Counted from the stretch's first letter, positions 25,924 through 34,211 are shown. The stretch: DNA of 64,000 nt from Chloroflexota bacterium (GCA_012729765.1 JAAYCM010000143.1:1-64000); one strand, 5' to 3'. Translations and numbers: made by a program. The notes: a model not told the origin generated them from the letters alone.

Positions 25924-26403
25924 TCACCTCCCCGGCTGGCGGCTAATGCGTTTCTCGTAGCAGATCGACACCTCGCCGCCAGACCGTTCCTCACGCACCC
26001 GGACGTATCCCAGCTTCTCATAGAAATGCTGGTTGCGTGTGGCCCAGCCGGGCGTATCGAGTATCCAGCGCGCCGCCTGGGGATAGGCCGCCTCGATGAA
26101 CTGCATCGCCTGCGTCCCGATGCCCCGGTCCTGATAGTCGGGATCAAGATAGATACGGCCCAGCTCATAATGCCCCCGGCCCAGGTTGAACACGATGATC
26201 CCGCCGACGATCTGCCCGTCGCACAGGATTTTGTAGTAGTGGCCGCGCTGCATGATCTGAAGCTGCCAGCCCACGTCATCATAGCCGGGCGGACCGCCGC
26301 GATCCTGCCCGCCGAAGCGCCGCGCGTCGTCGTCAAAGGTGCGCGTCTGGACCCCGGTCAGGGCGGCGGCATCGGCTGGCGTCGTGCGCTCAAAGGTAAT
26401 CAT
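25924..26403 (-). CDS. GNAT N-acetyltransferase
   Basis: A 159-residue single-domain GNAT. ITFERTTPADAAALTGVQ begins the fold; GQIVGGIIVFNLGRGHYELGRIYLDPDYQDRGIGTQAM covers strands 3-4 and motif A (QDRGIGT binds acetyl-CoA pyrophosphate); NQHFYEKLGYVRV is the C-terminal pattern. The substrate is unknown. The ATG at 26403 has GAGGAG six bases upstream. It is monocistronic as far as can be seen, lying between convergent genes. Confidence 0.85.
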   Translation of the reverse strand: MITFERTTPADAAALTGVQTRTFDDDARRFGGQDRGGPPGYDDVGWQLQIMQRGHYYKILCDGQIVGGIIVFNLGRGHYELGRIYLDPDYQDRGIGTQAMQFIEAAYPQAARWILDTPGWATRNQHFYEKLGYVRVREERSGGEVSICYEKRISRQPGR

Positions 26404-26544
26404 CGCTCGCTCCTCGCTGGATATGCTGTGCCCGCTAACGACGCTGATTCTGCCGGGCGCGTGCGCCAAGAATGACCGAAAATTTGAGGCGTTCGCCGCC
26501 CCCGCGCTATACTACCTTCCAGTGCGGCGGCCAATTTGTACCGC

Positions 26545-26581
26545 GAAAACACAAACGCCCGGCTGAGATTTCAACCGGGCG
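26545..26581 (-). terminator. Rho-independent terminator after solitary DUF433 gene
   Basis: On the minus strand CGCCCGG and CCGGGCG (26575-26581 with 26556-26562) form a 7-bp stem with a 12-base loop, followed by TTTGTGTTTT. It lies about 37 bp past the DUF433 stop. Confidence 0.75.
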
Positions 26582-26617
26582 TCGATTTATTATGCAGGTT
26601 TTCGAGGGCAACCGTTG

Positions 26618-26911
26618 TTAAAACAGCCGCCCCTGTTCCTGAAGCACCTGTCGCCAGTGTTCGGCCTGTTCGGCATTGGATCGTAATTGCGCGTCCAACT
26701 CCGTTTGGTGCGTGTAGTAGTAGGCCAGCGCGGCGTGCACCTGGCCGAGATTCAGGCGCAACTGCACGGCAATATCCTCTGCCGTCAGTCCGCCGAAGGT
26801 ATGCAGCACGGCCACATCCACGACGCGGATACCCGTCCCGGCGATGCTGGGCTGCCCGCCGCGCACGGCGGGATTTGACACGATCAGATCGATGTTCAGT
26901 ACAGTGGTCAT
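26618..26911 (-). CDS. Solitary DUF433-domain protein (VapB45-type antitoxin-like)
   Basis: A 97-residue protein: LIVSNPAVRGGQPSIAGTGI, then VQLRLNLGQVHAALAYYYTH, the DUF433 pattern of a helix-turn-helix plus dimer-forming helix. In other genomes these are antitoxins paired with DUF5615 PIN-like toxins. Here no toxin gene follows; the gene has its own terminator and is followed by an acetyltransferase. It is a clear paralogue of the DUF433 gene at 60664-60963, which does have a partner. It may be an orphan antitoxin or a stand-alone regulator. Confidence 0.8.
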   Translation of the reverse strand: MTTVLNIDLIVSNPAVRGGQPSIAGTGIRVVDVAVLHTFGGLTAEDIAVQLRLNLGQVHAALAYYYTHQTELDAQLRSNAEQAEHWRQVLQEQGRLF

Positions 26912-26962
26912 ACGTCACACTCCTGCACTGATTGTACCGGAAAAGGGAACCCGGTGGGGATT

Positions 26963-28111
26963 CTACACCGCCCCCATATCCCACTCGCGCAGCAGCTTTG
27001 CCACAAACGCGGCGCGGCGCGGCAGCGTGCGAATCTGTACCTGCTCGTGCGCGGCGTGCAGACCCAGGCCGCCCGCCCCGATGCCGTCCAGCGTTGGGAT
27101 GCCCATCGCCGCCGTGAAGTTACCATCGCTCGCGCCGCCGCTGCCATCCTCGGCCAGATCCAGCCCCAGCCCGCGCGCGATCGTCTGCGCCTGCCGCGCC
27201 GCGCGGATCATCTGCGCGTCGCGCTCCATCGGCCCGCGATCGATCCCGCCGCTGACGATCACCTGTGCGCCCGGCAGTACCGGCTGCAACCCCTGGATCG
27301 CCCGATCAACGCGCTCGGCTTCCGCCGCCTTGAGGAAGCGCACATCGACTTCCAGCGCGGCCTCGGCGGGAATGACATTCGTCGCGATACCGCCGTGTAT
27401 CACCGTGACCGACACCGACGTCCCGTTCGGCAGATCGTTGAGGCTGTGCAAATAGAGCGCCTGGTGGGCAGCCTCGATCACGGCATTGATCCCGGCTTCG
27501 GGCGCGTTGCCAGAATGTGCAGCACGCCCGACCGTCCGCACCGTATAACGCGCAATGCCTTTGCGCCACGTCTTCAGCGCCTCGCCCTCAGCCGCCGGCT
27601 CCATGACCAGCACCAGCCCGCACTGCCCCGCCAGCTCGTGGATCAGATCGCGCGAGTGCAGGCTGCCGGTTTCCTCGTCGCTGTTGAGGAAGAGCCAGAT
27701 CGGGCGCGGCGGCAGTTCGTCGCGCTCGCGCAGGCCCCGGATCGCTTCCAGCGCCACGACTACGCCGCCCTTCATATCCAGCACGCCCGGCCCAAAGAGC
27801 AGCCCGTTTTCCTGGCGCAGCGGCATCTGCTCCAGCGTGCCGACCGGCCACACCGTGTCGATATGGCACAGCAGCAGGATCGGCTGGCCCGGCGCGCTGC
27901 CGTTCCACACCGCCAGGCGCAGATCGCCGACCGCCTCACGCGGGTAGACGCGCACCTCGGCCCCCAACTGCTCGCACACACTGCCCAGATAGGTGCTCAG
28001 CCGGTCCACGTGCGCCTTGTCACCGGTCGGGGATTCCATCAATACCAGCGCTTGGAGATCGCGCACCATCTCATCGGTGCGCGCGGTGAAGAAGTCTAGC
28101 AGGTTGGTCAT
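26963..28111 (-). CDS. M20-family metallopeptidase, carboxypeptidase G2-like (paralogue 1)
   Basis: A 382-residue cytosolic di-zinc peptidase of the M20 family. Zinc ligands and catalytic residues are in LLCHIDTVWPVGT (His, Asp), GVLDMKGG (bridging Asp), LNSDEETGS (catalytic Glu and ligand), VMEPAAEGE (ligand) and LGLHAAHEQV (ligand His). A dimerisation domain lies between (GRAAHSGNAPEAGINAV). The closest known group removes C-terminal glutamate from folates or small peptides, but the substrate is uncertain. It is the last of four same-strand genes (30840 down to 26963) that also include a second M20 peptidase. Confidence 0.9.
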   Translation of the reverse strand: MTNLLDFFTARTDEMVRDLQALVLMESPTGDKAHVDRLSTYLGSVCEQLGAEVRVYPREAVGDLRLAVWNGSAPGQPILLLCHIDTVWPVGTLEQMPLRQENGLLFGPGVLDMKGGVVVALEAIRGLRERDELPPRPIWLFLNSDEETGSLHSRDLIHELAGQCGLVLVMEPAAEGEALKTWRKGIARYTVRTVGRAAHSGNAPEAGINAVIEAAHQALYLHSLNDLPNGTSVSVTVIHGGIATNVIPAEAALEVDVRFLKAAEAERVDRAIQGLQPVLPGAQVIVSGGIDRGPMERDAQMIRAARQAQTIARGLGLDLAEDGSGGASDGNFTAAMGIPTLDGIGAGGLGLHAAHEQVQIRTLPRRAAFVAKLLREWDMGAV

Positions 28112-28153
28112 CGATCTCTCACCTTGTAACGCGAAAAGACACTGATTCTTGTG

Positions 28154-28951
28154 TTACGCCCCCGGCTGGCGAATGTCATCGGACCACCAGGGCGGCAGGA
28201 AACGGCCTTCCAGAAACGCCAGCAGATAGGCCTCAGCCGGATGACGGGCCTGCTTCAGCGCGTCGATTGCCGCCGCGACATCGTATGCCACACGCCGGAA
28301 GTCGAGCCGCCAGCCGTGCTCGTCGGCTTCGAGCAGCGCGTAGCTGGGGCGAATGTCGGCAGCCGGGGAGTTGCTCACGCTGCCGGGGTTGATCACGCGT
28401 ACACCGTCCACCGTGTGATCCTGCGGCCAGTGCGTGTGCCCGACCACTACCAGATCGGCCTCGCAGCCCGCGACCGCTGCCCGCAGTTCGTCGGGCGGCA
28501 TATTAGGCCGGACGCCCGGCCCGCTGTCACGGCCCGGCGCGGCGTGCACCAGCAGCACACGTGTCCCGTCAGGCAGTGTCAGGCGGTGGTCGAGCGGCAG
28601 GTCCGCGAGCCAGCCGAGCCAGCCATGCCCGGTCACATAACCGCTCGTCCAGGCGAAGCTCTGCGAGACCTCGACCAGCTTCGGGATCAGCGCCGGATCA
28701 GCCTGTGCCGCTTCCAAGAACGGGCCAGACAGCTCAAACGCCGCTGTGTCGCGATCGGTGTTGCCGCGCAGGAAGATCGCGCCGGGCAGCGCCGCGACCC
28801 GCTCCAACACTCCCACCGGATCGTAGCCAAGCGCGGCAAAGTCGCCCATCAGCCAGTAGGCATCGGCCCCGCCCTGCTCCCCGATGTCATTGATCACGGC
28901 GTCCAGCGCGAGTGGGTTGCCGTGAATGTCGCCCAGAATCGCAGCACGCAT
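28154..28951 (-). CDS. Calcineurin-like metallophosphoesterase
   Basis: A 265-residue phosphoesterase of the YfcE/MPE type. Metal-binding motifs are AILGDIHGNPLALDAV, YWLMGDFAALG, LRGNTDRD (GNTD in place of the usual GNHD/E), LVHAAPG and VVGHTHWP. It may act on a nucleotide or phosphodiester substrate; none can be assigned. It lies 3 bp after the 2H phosphoesterase gene and ahead of the M20 gene, all on the same strand. Confidence 0.85.
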   Translation of the reverse strand: MRAAILGDIHGNPLALDAVINDIGEQGGADAYWLMGDFAALGYDPVGVLERVAALPGAIFLRGNTDRDTAAFELSGPFLEAAQADPALIPKLVEVSQSFAWTSGYVTGHGWLGWLADLPLDHRLTLPDGTRVLLVHAAPGRDSGPGVRPNMPPDELRAAVAGCEADLVVVGHTHWPQDHTVDGVRVINPGSVSNSPAADIRPSYALLEADEHGWRLDFRRVAYDVAAAIDALKQARHPAEAYLLAFLEGRFLPPWWSDDIRQPGA

Positions 28952-28954
28952 GAG

Positions 28955-29653
28955 TCACTCTCCCAGCGCGTAGCGCGCCAATACTTCCGTCCGCCCGTGA
29001 GACATATACCAGTCGTTCAGCGTCAGCTCGACCTGATCGACCTCGAACGCACCGAAATCGTGCGCCCGCACTGCCGCCAGCAGCCGCACCAGCGCGGGCG
29101 GATCGGCGGGCATGGCCTTGAAACGCACGATGGACGAGTGCGTTGTCGTCAGCCGGTAGCGCTTGTCCATCGTCCCGGTCAGCCCTGCCGCCGCGAGCGC
29201 CGCCCGCAGCCGGTCGCGCAGGCCGTTGAGCGCGTCCCCCTCAGAGTCACCGTAGACCAGCACGGCATCGGGACTCGCCGTCACGCCCTGGTAGCACACC
29301 CGAAACGGGCGCTCGTGCCGGAAGAAGGAGTCCAGCAGCGTGTGATAATCGTCCAGCGGCAGTGCGGCCCGGTCGAAATCGGGCGTCGCGCTGATCAGCG
29401 ACAGCACCGTGATATGCAGCTCGTCGGCGCGGTAAAAGTACTGGCCGGGCGCGACCGCCTGAATCTGCTCGATCAGCGCCATCAGCCGCGCCTGCGCCGC
29501 CGCGTCGGGCCGCGCGACCAGCGTCATCCCGCACCGCATATCGTGGGCCGGATCGTGCAGGTGCGGATCGACGCGCACGCCGCCGGTGCTGAAGGCGTCG
29601 AGCGCCTGTGCCCACAGCCGATCATATACCTGGTGGGGCGTCTCCTCCGTCAT
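28955..29653 (-). CDS. 2H phosphoesterase superfamily protein (LigT/CPDase-like)
   Basis: A 232-residue protein with the two HxT/S motifs that define the 2H phosphoesterases: ELHITVLSL (about residue 98) and TTTHSSIVRF (about 170). The family cleaves or joins 2',3'- or 2',5'-linked phosphodiesters of RNA or cyclic nucleotides. The specific substrate is unknown. Its start overlaps the stop of the upstream M20 gene by 4 bp, and the metallophosphoesterase gene follows 3 bp on, so the two phosphoesterases are probably produced together. Confidence 0.75.
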   Translation of the reverse strand: MTEETPHQVYDRLWAQALDAFSTGGVRVDPHLHDPAHDMRCGMTLVARPDAAAQARLMALIEQIQAVAPGQYFYRADELHITVLSLISATPDFDRAALPLDDYHTLLDSFFRHERPFRVCYQGVTASPDAVLVYGDSEGDALNGLRDRLRAALAAAGLTGTMDKRYRLTTTHSSIVRFKAMPADPPALVRLLAAVRAHDFGAFEVDQVELTLNDWYMSHGRTEVLARYALGE

Positions 29654-30840
29654 GATCCCTCTTCCAGCGGAGGCGCCTCGACCGATTCCGCGCCCGGCTC
29701 GCCGTCCATCTGCCAGTCACGCAGGATACTCGCCAGCAGCGCGGCCCGGCGCGGCAGGCTGGTGACGATCACATGCTCGTTCTCGGCGTGCATCCCGTCG
29801 CCGCGCGCACCCAACCCGTCCAGTGTGGGGATGCCCATCGCCGCCGTGAAGTTGGCGTCGCTGCCGGAGCCGGTCAGCGCCTCGGCGACCGGCAGGCCAA
29901 GCTGCCCCGCCAGCTTCGCATACTGGCTGTAGGTGTGGATCATCTGCGCGTTGCGCTCCATCGGGGGCCGCCAGATGCCGCCCTTGACCGCCAGCCGGAT
30001 GCCGTCCTGCACCGGCTCCAGCGCGTGAATCTGCGCGATCAGGCGGTCGGCTTCGGCCTGGGTGGTGAAGCGCAGATCGACCAGGAACTCGGCGTGCGGC
30101 GCGATGATGTTGGCCGCCGTCCCGCCCTTAACCAGGTTGACCGCGACCGACGTGCCGCGCTCCGGCGCATCCCAGCCCGCGACGCGCAAAATCTGGTGGG
30201 CCGCCTCGTGGATCGCGTTCAGGCCCTTCTCCGGGTCGTCGCCGGAATGCGCGGGCCGCCCCTCGATATAGACGGTGTAGCGGGCCGTGCCGCGCCGTGA
30301 CGTTTTGACCGTCTCGCCCTCGGTCGCCGGTTCGAGCACCAGCACCAGTCCGGCGTGCGCCGCGATCTTCTCGATCAGCTCGCGCGAGTGGACGCTGCCG
30401 CGCTCTTCGTCGGTGTTGAACAGCGCCCAGATCGGGCGGCGGGGCAGCTCGTTGTGCTCGCGCAGCAGCCCGATCACCTTGATCGCCAGCGCGATCCCGG
30501 CCTTCATATCCAGGATGCCGGGGCCATAGAGCCGCACGCCCTGCCGCCAGACCGGCATCTGCGCCAGCGTGCCGACCGGCCAGACGGTATCCATGTGGCA
30601 CAGGATCAAAATCGGCTTGCCCGGCGCAGTGCCGTTCCACGCCGCGTAGACCAGGTCGCCTACCTCGGCGCGTGGGTAGGTGATCACCTCGGCCCCAATC
30701 GCCCTGAGCTGTTCGGCCACGAACACGCCCAGCACGTCTACGGCCCGCTTGTCGCCGGTGGGCGATTCGCGCCGCACCAGTTCTTCCAGCAGCGTGATAA
30801 TTTCGTCGTTGTGCTCGCGGAAAAATTTCAGCAGTTTCAT
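29650..30840 (-). CDS. M20-family metallopeptidase, carboxypeptidase G2-like (paralogue 2)
   Basis: A 396-residue M20 peptidase clearly paralogous to the one at 26963-28111. It shares MESPTGDK-like RRESPTGDKRAVD, LCHMDTVWPVGT, GILDMKAGIAL, FNTDEERGS, LEPATEGE, GRPAHSGDDPEKGLNAI and MHAENEHV. Note FNTDEERGS has Glu-Arg where paralogue 1 has Glu-Glu; the catalytic Glu is retained in both. It has a C-terminal acidic tail of about 15 residues. It is the first gene of a four-gene run and lies next to repeat copy C. Confidence 0.9.
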   Translation of the reverse strand: MKLLKFFREHNDEIITLLEELVRRESPTGDKRAVDVLGVFVAEQLRAIGAEVITYPRAEVGDLVYAAWNGTAPGKPILILCHMDTVWPVGTLAQMPVWRQGVRLYGPGILDMKAGIALAIKVIGLLREHNELPRRPIWALFNTDEERGSVHSRELIEKIAAHAGLVLVLEPATEGETVKTSRRGTARYTVYIEGRPAHSGDDPEKGLNAIHEAAHQILRVAGWDAPERGTSVAVNLVKGGTAANIIAPHAEFLVDLRFTTQAEADRLIAQIHALEPVQDGIRLAVKGGIWRPPMERNAQMIHTYSQYAKLAGQLGLPVAEALTGSGSDANFTAAMGIPTLDGLGARGDGMHAENEHVIVTSLPRRAALLASILRDWQMDGEPGAESVEAPPLEEGS

Positions 30841-30879
30841 GATATCTCAGATTTCTGTGATGGTTGTTCAGGAGGCGGC

Positions 30880-31040
30880 TATGCGTTTCAGAACGCTGAA
30901 AGAGGCGAAGCCGTGCCTGCCCCCATCCTAAATCCTTCCCCCAAAATGAGGGAAGGACTTCAAAGCCATCGCCGTTCCCCTCTTCCCTCTGTAAAACGTG
31001 GGGGAAGGGGCCGGGGGATAGGGGGAAAAATGCATAACAG
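30880..31040. repeat. Dispersed GC-rich palindromic repeat, copy C
   Basis: ATGCGTTTCAGAACGCTGAA begins the unit, CCCCATCCTAAATCCTTCCC...GGGGCCGGGGGATAGGGGG forms the core and TGCATAACAGC ends it. It closely follows copy B in order and length. It fills the 30841-31046 gap and ends just before the stop of the lipoprotein gene. Confidence 0.75.
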
Positions 31041-31046
31041 CGCCAA

Positions 31047-32516
31047 CTACGCGAACGGGCACAGGTCGGCCAGCGAATAGGTGCGGTTGGCGTAGCCGTA
31101 GCTGTTGAGCGGGCCGAGCACATTCGGCAGGCCCGCCGCCGTCGAGATCGCCTGGGCGCACGCCGCGCGCGCATCGTTAGTGGCCCGATAGTTGTCCATA
31201 AACGCCGCCCCGATCTGCGCGAAGCCGTGCCCTGGTGTGCCGGGCGGATTCTCGCCTTGCAGGATGTTGAGCCAGTCCTCAGCGCGTGCGTTCCCCAGCC
31301 GCGCATAGGCGATCAGGATGCGGAAGGCGGCATAGGCGCGCAGCATCTCGGTTTCCCCGGCGATCGTCCACGCCTGCAAATTATTGTTATCGCGCAGCCG
31401 GGCATAGCCGTCGATGGCGAGCCGCAACTCGCCCGCCCGCAGCCGGTCGTCGGCGTCGTAGACGGCGTGGATGCGATAGCGCGAGTCTTCCTGGTCGCGC
31501 CGCGCCAGCACATACTCCGCGCCGGTCCAGTCCCAGACATCAAGCACACTGCGCGGTGGCCCGGCGGCGGTGGTGCCAGGCGGGTTGATCTGCGCCGAGA
31601 TTTCGAGAATCCCGTCGCCGTCGAGGTCCGCGATCCCCAGCCGCCCATTGATCGCGATGATCTGGCCGTTGTTGAGTTCCTGGAAGACGCCCAGCACCGC
31701 GTTCCATGACAGAATCCGCGCCTCTTTATAACAGCTTGAGCCGTTGCACGTTTCGGTGAAAAACACCAGTTCGTTGCGCACATCGGTATTCATATCCCCG
31801 ACGCGGCTCAGCTCTGGCAGCGCCAGGCCGGGATTGTAGGTCGTGTTATAGAGCAGCCGGTAGCCGCCGGCGTCGCAGCCGTAGACCAGAAGCTGCCCGG
31901 CGTTCAGCAGCGCTTCCGGGTTATAAACAGTGGGATTGTAGAGCGTGACGATCACTTCCAGCACGCCATCGCCGGTCAGGTCGGTGTCGGCCTGGACCAG
32001 CCCGCCCGTGTCGGTGATCGCGCCCCAGTTGCGCAGCGTGGCTTCGAGCACAGTCGGCGATCCGCCGTTCGACAGGTAGCGCCCGACCACCATGCTGTAA
32101 TCGGCGAAGTTCTGCGGGCGCGTGGGCGGGGCCGGGGAGCCGGGCTGCGGGCAGTTGCTTGGCTGGTAGTAGGGCGCGGATACAGGGGCAGCGGCGGTGG
32201 CAGTCGCGGCGGCAATCGTCGCCTGGACGGCGGTCGCGGTCGCGGCTGGCCCCACCGGATTCCCGCCGGGGATGCTGGCCGGTTCCGGCGTGCCTATCCC
32301 GCCAGGGGGGCCGGCCTGCCCGGTCGGCGTCACCAGCCAGACGGACAGCCGCCCACCGGGGGTGGCCGTCATCTGGGCCTGCGCGGTCGGCGTGGGCGGC
32401 TCGCGGTCCCCGATCATATCACCCACCGGGCCGCAGCCGGTCAGCGCGATCAACAGGCCCGCCAGCAGCAGGGCCAGCCGGCGCGGCGAGACGTAGAAAA
32501 GGCGTAAACGGGTCAT
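31047..32516 (-). CDS. Lipoprotein with VCBS/FG-GAP-like repeats
   Basis: A 489-residue lipoprotein. The signal ends LIALTGCGPV, followed by a Thr/Pro/Ala linker (about 40-115) typical of Chloroflexota exported proteins. The body contains Asp-rich loops, DTDLTGDGVLEVIV and IADLDGDGILEIS, of the calcium-binding VCBS/FG-GAP type, and four or more Cys (CPQPG, YGCDAGG, ETCNGSSCYKEA) that may form disulphides. The last 130 residues are helical. No function can be assigned. A promoter with its -10 six bases before the ATG suggests a leaderless transcript. Confidence 0.75.
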   Translation of the reverse strand: MTRLRLFYVSPRRLALLLAGLLIALTGCGPVGDMIGDREPPTPTAQAQMTATPGGRLSVWLVTPTGQAGPPGGIGTPEPASIPGGNPVGPAATATAVQATIAAATATAAAPVSAPYYQPSNCPQPGSPAPPTRPQNFADYSMVVGRYLSNGGSPTVLEATLRNWGAITDTGGLVQADTDLTGDGVLEVIVTLYNPTVYNPEALLNAGQLLVYGCDAGGYRLLYNTTYNPGLALPELSRVGDMNTDVRNELVFFTETCNGSSCYKEARILSWNAVLGVFQELNNGQIIAINGRLGIADLDGDGILEISAQINPPGTTAAGPPRSVLDVWDWTGAEYVLARRDQEDSRYRIHAVYDADDRLRAGELRLAIDGYARLRDNNNLQAWTIAGETEMLRAYAAFRILIAYARLGNARAEDWLNILQGENPPGTPGHGFAQIGAAFMDNYRATNDARAACAQAISTAAGLPNVLGPLNSYGYANRTYSLADLCPFA

Positions 32517-32522
32517 GCGCGA

Positions 32523-32551
32523 AGTATAGCGCAGGGGCGAGTCTGCGCCAA
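32523..32551 (-). promoter_or_regulatory. Promoter for a possibly leaderless lipoprotein mRNA
   Basis: On the minus strand TTGGCG (32546-32551) and TATACT (32523-32528) are 17 bp apart. The -10 ends six bases before the ATG at 32516, so the transcript would start at or next to the start codon. Confidence 0.5.
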
Positions 32552-32610
32552 TCGGCCCGGCAGCGGCGATTCTAATATCACTCTAAGAAGCCGCCCTGCC
32601 CCGCCGCCGG

Positions 32611-32624
32611 ATTTCTGGTATAAT
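32611..32624 (+). promoter_or_regulatory. ssrA: Extended -10 promoter of ssrA
   Basis: TGGTATAAT (32616-32624) is an extended -10 with a perfect TATAAT at 32619-32624; no -35 is apparent. The mature tmRNA 5' end lies 13 bases on, so the precursor would need only a short RNase P trim. Confidence 0.65.
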
Positions 32625-32636
32625 AAGGGCATGTCA

Positions 32637-33020
32637 GGGGGTGACAGGCTTCGACGCGGGAGGTTGGTCGTAGGCTGCAAGCCGAGGCGCTCTACCCTCG
32701 TAAATCCAGAGCACACTAATAAGTGCCAACCAGAGCACACCAAGCCTCGCTTTAGCTGCTTAGTCAGCTAAACAGGCGAAAGATTACCCGAGGGTAATCC
32801 GTCTGCCCCGACCGTACCTGTTCGGGCGGCAAGCAGGCGTCACAAATAACAGGGTGCGCTGCCGCGACGCCGATACGCCGGCAGCAAAGACCTTATCGGC
32901 TAGCGGGTGGCCTACCCAGGTCGGCTCAGGTTACCACCCCGCGAAATCAAAGAGCTGACTACGCTTGTAGACGCTTACGCTCGAGTCTCGTGGACAGGGG
33001 TTCAATTCCCCTCACCTCCA
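32637..33020 (+). ncRNA. ssrA: Transfer-messenger RNA (tmRNA)
   Basis: A 384-base tmRNA that frees stalled ribosomes and tags unfinished proteins. The 5' end GGGGGTG pairs with the 3' CACCTCC as the acceptor stem (one G-U), followed by the typical GACAGGCTTCGACGCGGG. The T arm AGGGG-TTCAATT-CCCCT precedes the acceptor strand, and the discriminator A is at 33020. The CCA end is not encoded. The tag frame is at 32725-32763. A strong terminator follows. Confidence 0.97.
32725..32763 (+). other. ssrA: tmRNA proteolysis tag reading frame
   Basis: From the GCC resume codon to TAG the frame reads ANQSTPSLALAA. The LALAA end is the usual signal for ClpXP-type proteases; the inner residues are specific to this lineage. 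Confidence 0.93.
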
Positions 33021-33033
33021 AGGAAGCAACAAA

Positions 33034-33070
33034 AACAGCACCGTGCATACCCGCCGGTGCTGTTGCTTTT
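33034..33070. terminator. Terminator after ssrA, probably bidirectional
   Basis: AACAGCACCG (33034-33043) and CGGTGCTGTT (33055-33064) form a perfect 10-bp stem followed by GCTTTT on the plus strand. On the minus strand the same stem is followed by TTTTTGTTGC-type T-rich sequence, so it can also end the ccm operon transcript. Confidence 0.88.
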
Positions 33071-33109
33071 ACTGCGTCGCCCCCCGAAGCATGCAGGGGC
33101 AGAACTGCG

Positions 33110-33379
33110 CTAGGTATGCGGCAGCTCGCGCGCCCGGTCGGTGGACGGATTCGCCATGCCCGACACACCGGGGGTCGCCTCCTGCGGCTGTGCGTCTTCT
33201 TCATACGCCCCAATCGTGGCCGAGACGCGGTCTGCGTGCGTTTCCGCTTCGAGCGCAGCAAGCTGCTGCTGCTCGCGTAGCGCCATCCGATAGCGCCAGT
33301 ACATCCAGCCAACCATCACGATCAGCACGATCAGCGCGACGGCGTAGCCCAGGAACATATAATCGGCATTTTTACCCAT
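33110..33379 (-). CDS. ccmD: Small CcmD-like membrane protein
   Basis: An 89-residue protein with one N-terminal transmembrane helix (NADYMFLGYAVALIVLIVMV), followed by a basic, heptad-like stretch (YRMALREQQQLAALEAE) and a polar tail. Position right after ccmC and the Tyr-rich helix start fit CcmD, which binds CcmC and helps release haem-loaded CcmE. CcmD proteins are short and poorly conserved, so the name rests mainly on context. It is the last gene of the ccm run, before the bidirectional terminator. Confidence 0.65.
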   Translation of the reverse strand: MGKNADYMFLGYAVALIVLIVMVGWMYWRYRMALREQQQLAALEAETHADRVSATIGAYEEDAQPQEATPGVSGMANPSTDRARELPHT

Positions 33380-33398
33380 CAGGTTATCGTCTCCAGCC

Positions 33399-34115
33399 CT
33401 AAAGCTCCGCGAGCACTTCCATCTTGCGCCGCTCGGTGCGATCCAGCAGGTTTTGCAGGCGCACCCGGTGCCAGACCAGCACGACGGTAATCACGGCAAA
33501 GGTAAACAGGTTGAAAAACAGCGTATCGCGGATGCGGCCCGACACCTCGAAGCTGCCCTCAGGATCGGCCTGAGTGGGACCGGCTACCACCGGGTGAATC
33601 GTATCGGGGCGCAGGCGGATGATGATCACGGTGTAGAGCAGGCTGGCGAAGGCGATGATGCCATAGACCGCCGCGAAACGCCGCCGCCGCTCCGGGTCTT
33701 CGATGCCGGCGCGCAGCATCATATAGGCGGCATAGGCCAGCCACATGATCGCGATGCTGGTCAGGCGCGGGTCCCACGTCCACCACGTATTCCAGATCGG
33801 GCGCGCCCACGCCATGCCGGTCAGGATGGTAATGGTCGAAAAGCCCAGGCCGATCTCGACCCCGGCCACGCCCAGCGTATCCCATTTCGTATTGCGCGTG
33901 CGCAGATAGGCGATCCCGGCGACGACCGTCGCGCCAAAGGCGAGGAACGCGCCCAGGAACGATCCCAGGTGGATGTAAAAGACGCGCTGCACTTCGCCCT
34001 GGGTGCGCTCTGGCCCCACGTAGAAAAGGTTCATGATCATGGCTGCCACGAACAGGGCCAGCGCGCCATAAGTGATCGCGCGCAAAACGTTTGTGCGTTG
34101 GACCGAATAGCTCAT
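33399..34115 (-). CDS. ccmC: CcmC haem-handling membrane protein
   Basis: A 238-residue protein with about six transmembrane helices. The Trp-rich haem-binding signature is clear: WARPIWNTWWTWDPRLTS, followed by MWLAYAAYMMLR. FYIHLGSFLGAF near residue 45 contains one of the conserved periplasmic His. CcmC delivers haem to CcmE. The ATG at 34115 lies after a 96-bp gap from ccmB that holds an AT-rich promoter-like segment, so ccmC-D may also have its own promoter. Confidence 0.95.
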   Translation of the reverse strand: MSYSVQRTNVLRAITYGALALFVAAMIMNLFYVGPERTQGEVQRVFYIHLGSFLGAFLAFGATVVAGIAYLRTRNTKWDTLGVAGVEIGLGFSTITILTGMAWARPIWNTWWTWDPRLTSIAIMWLAYAAYMMLRAGIEDPERRRRFAAVYGIIAFASLLYTVIIIRLRPDTIHPVVAGPTQADPEGSFEVSGRIRDTLFFNLFTFAVITVVLVWHRVRLQNLLDRTERRKMEVLAEL

Positions 34116-34157
34116 AGGACTTGTCTCCTGGCCGCTTCTCAGGCCATAACGGATATT

Positions 34158-34163
34158 ATTATA
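34158..34163 (-). promoter_or_regulatory. Candidate internal promoter (-10 TATAAT) for ccmC-ccmD
   Basis: A perfect TATAAT on the minus strand lies in the ccmB-ccmC gap, about 43 bases before the ccmC start, in AT-rich surroundings. No good -35 is seen. Confidence 0.4.
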
Positions 34164-34211
34164 ACGCTTATCTACACATACGCGGAATGCGGGCGGTTTG
34201 GATGCGCGCCG

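Noticed and set aside
28151-29932. 593-residue plus-strand frame across the phosphoesterase and M20 genes
   Set aside because: It spans several well-supported opposite-strand genes and has no recognisable domain.
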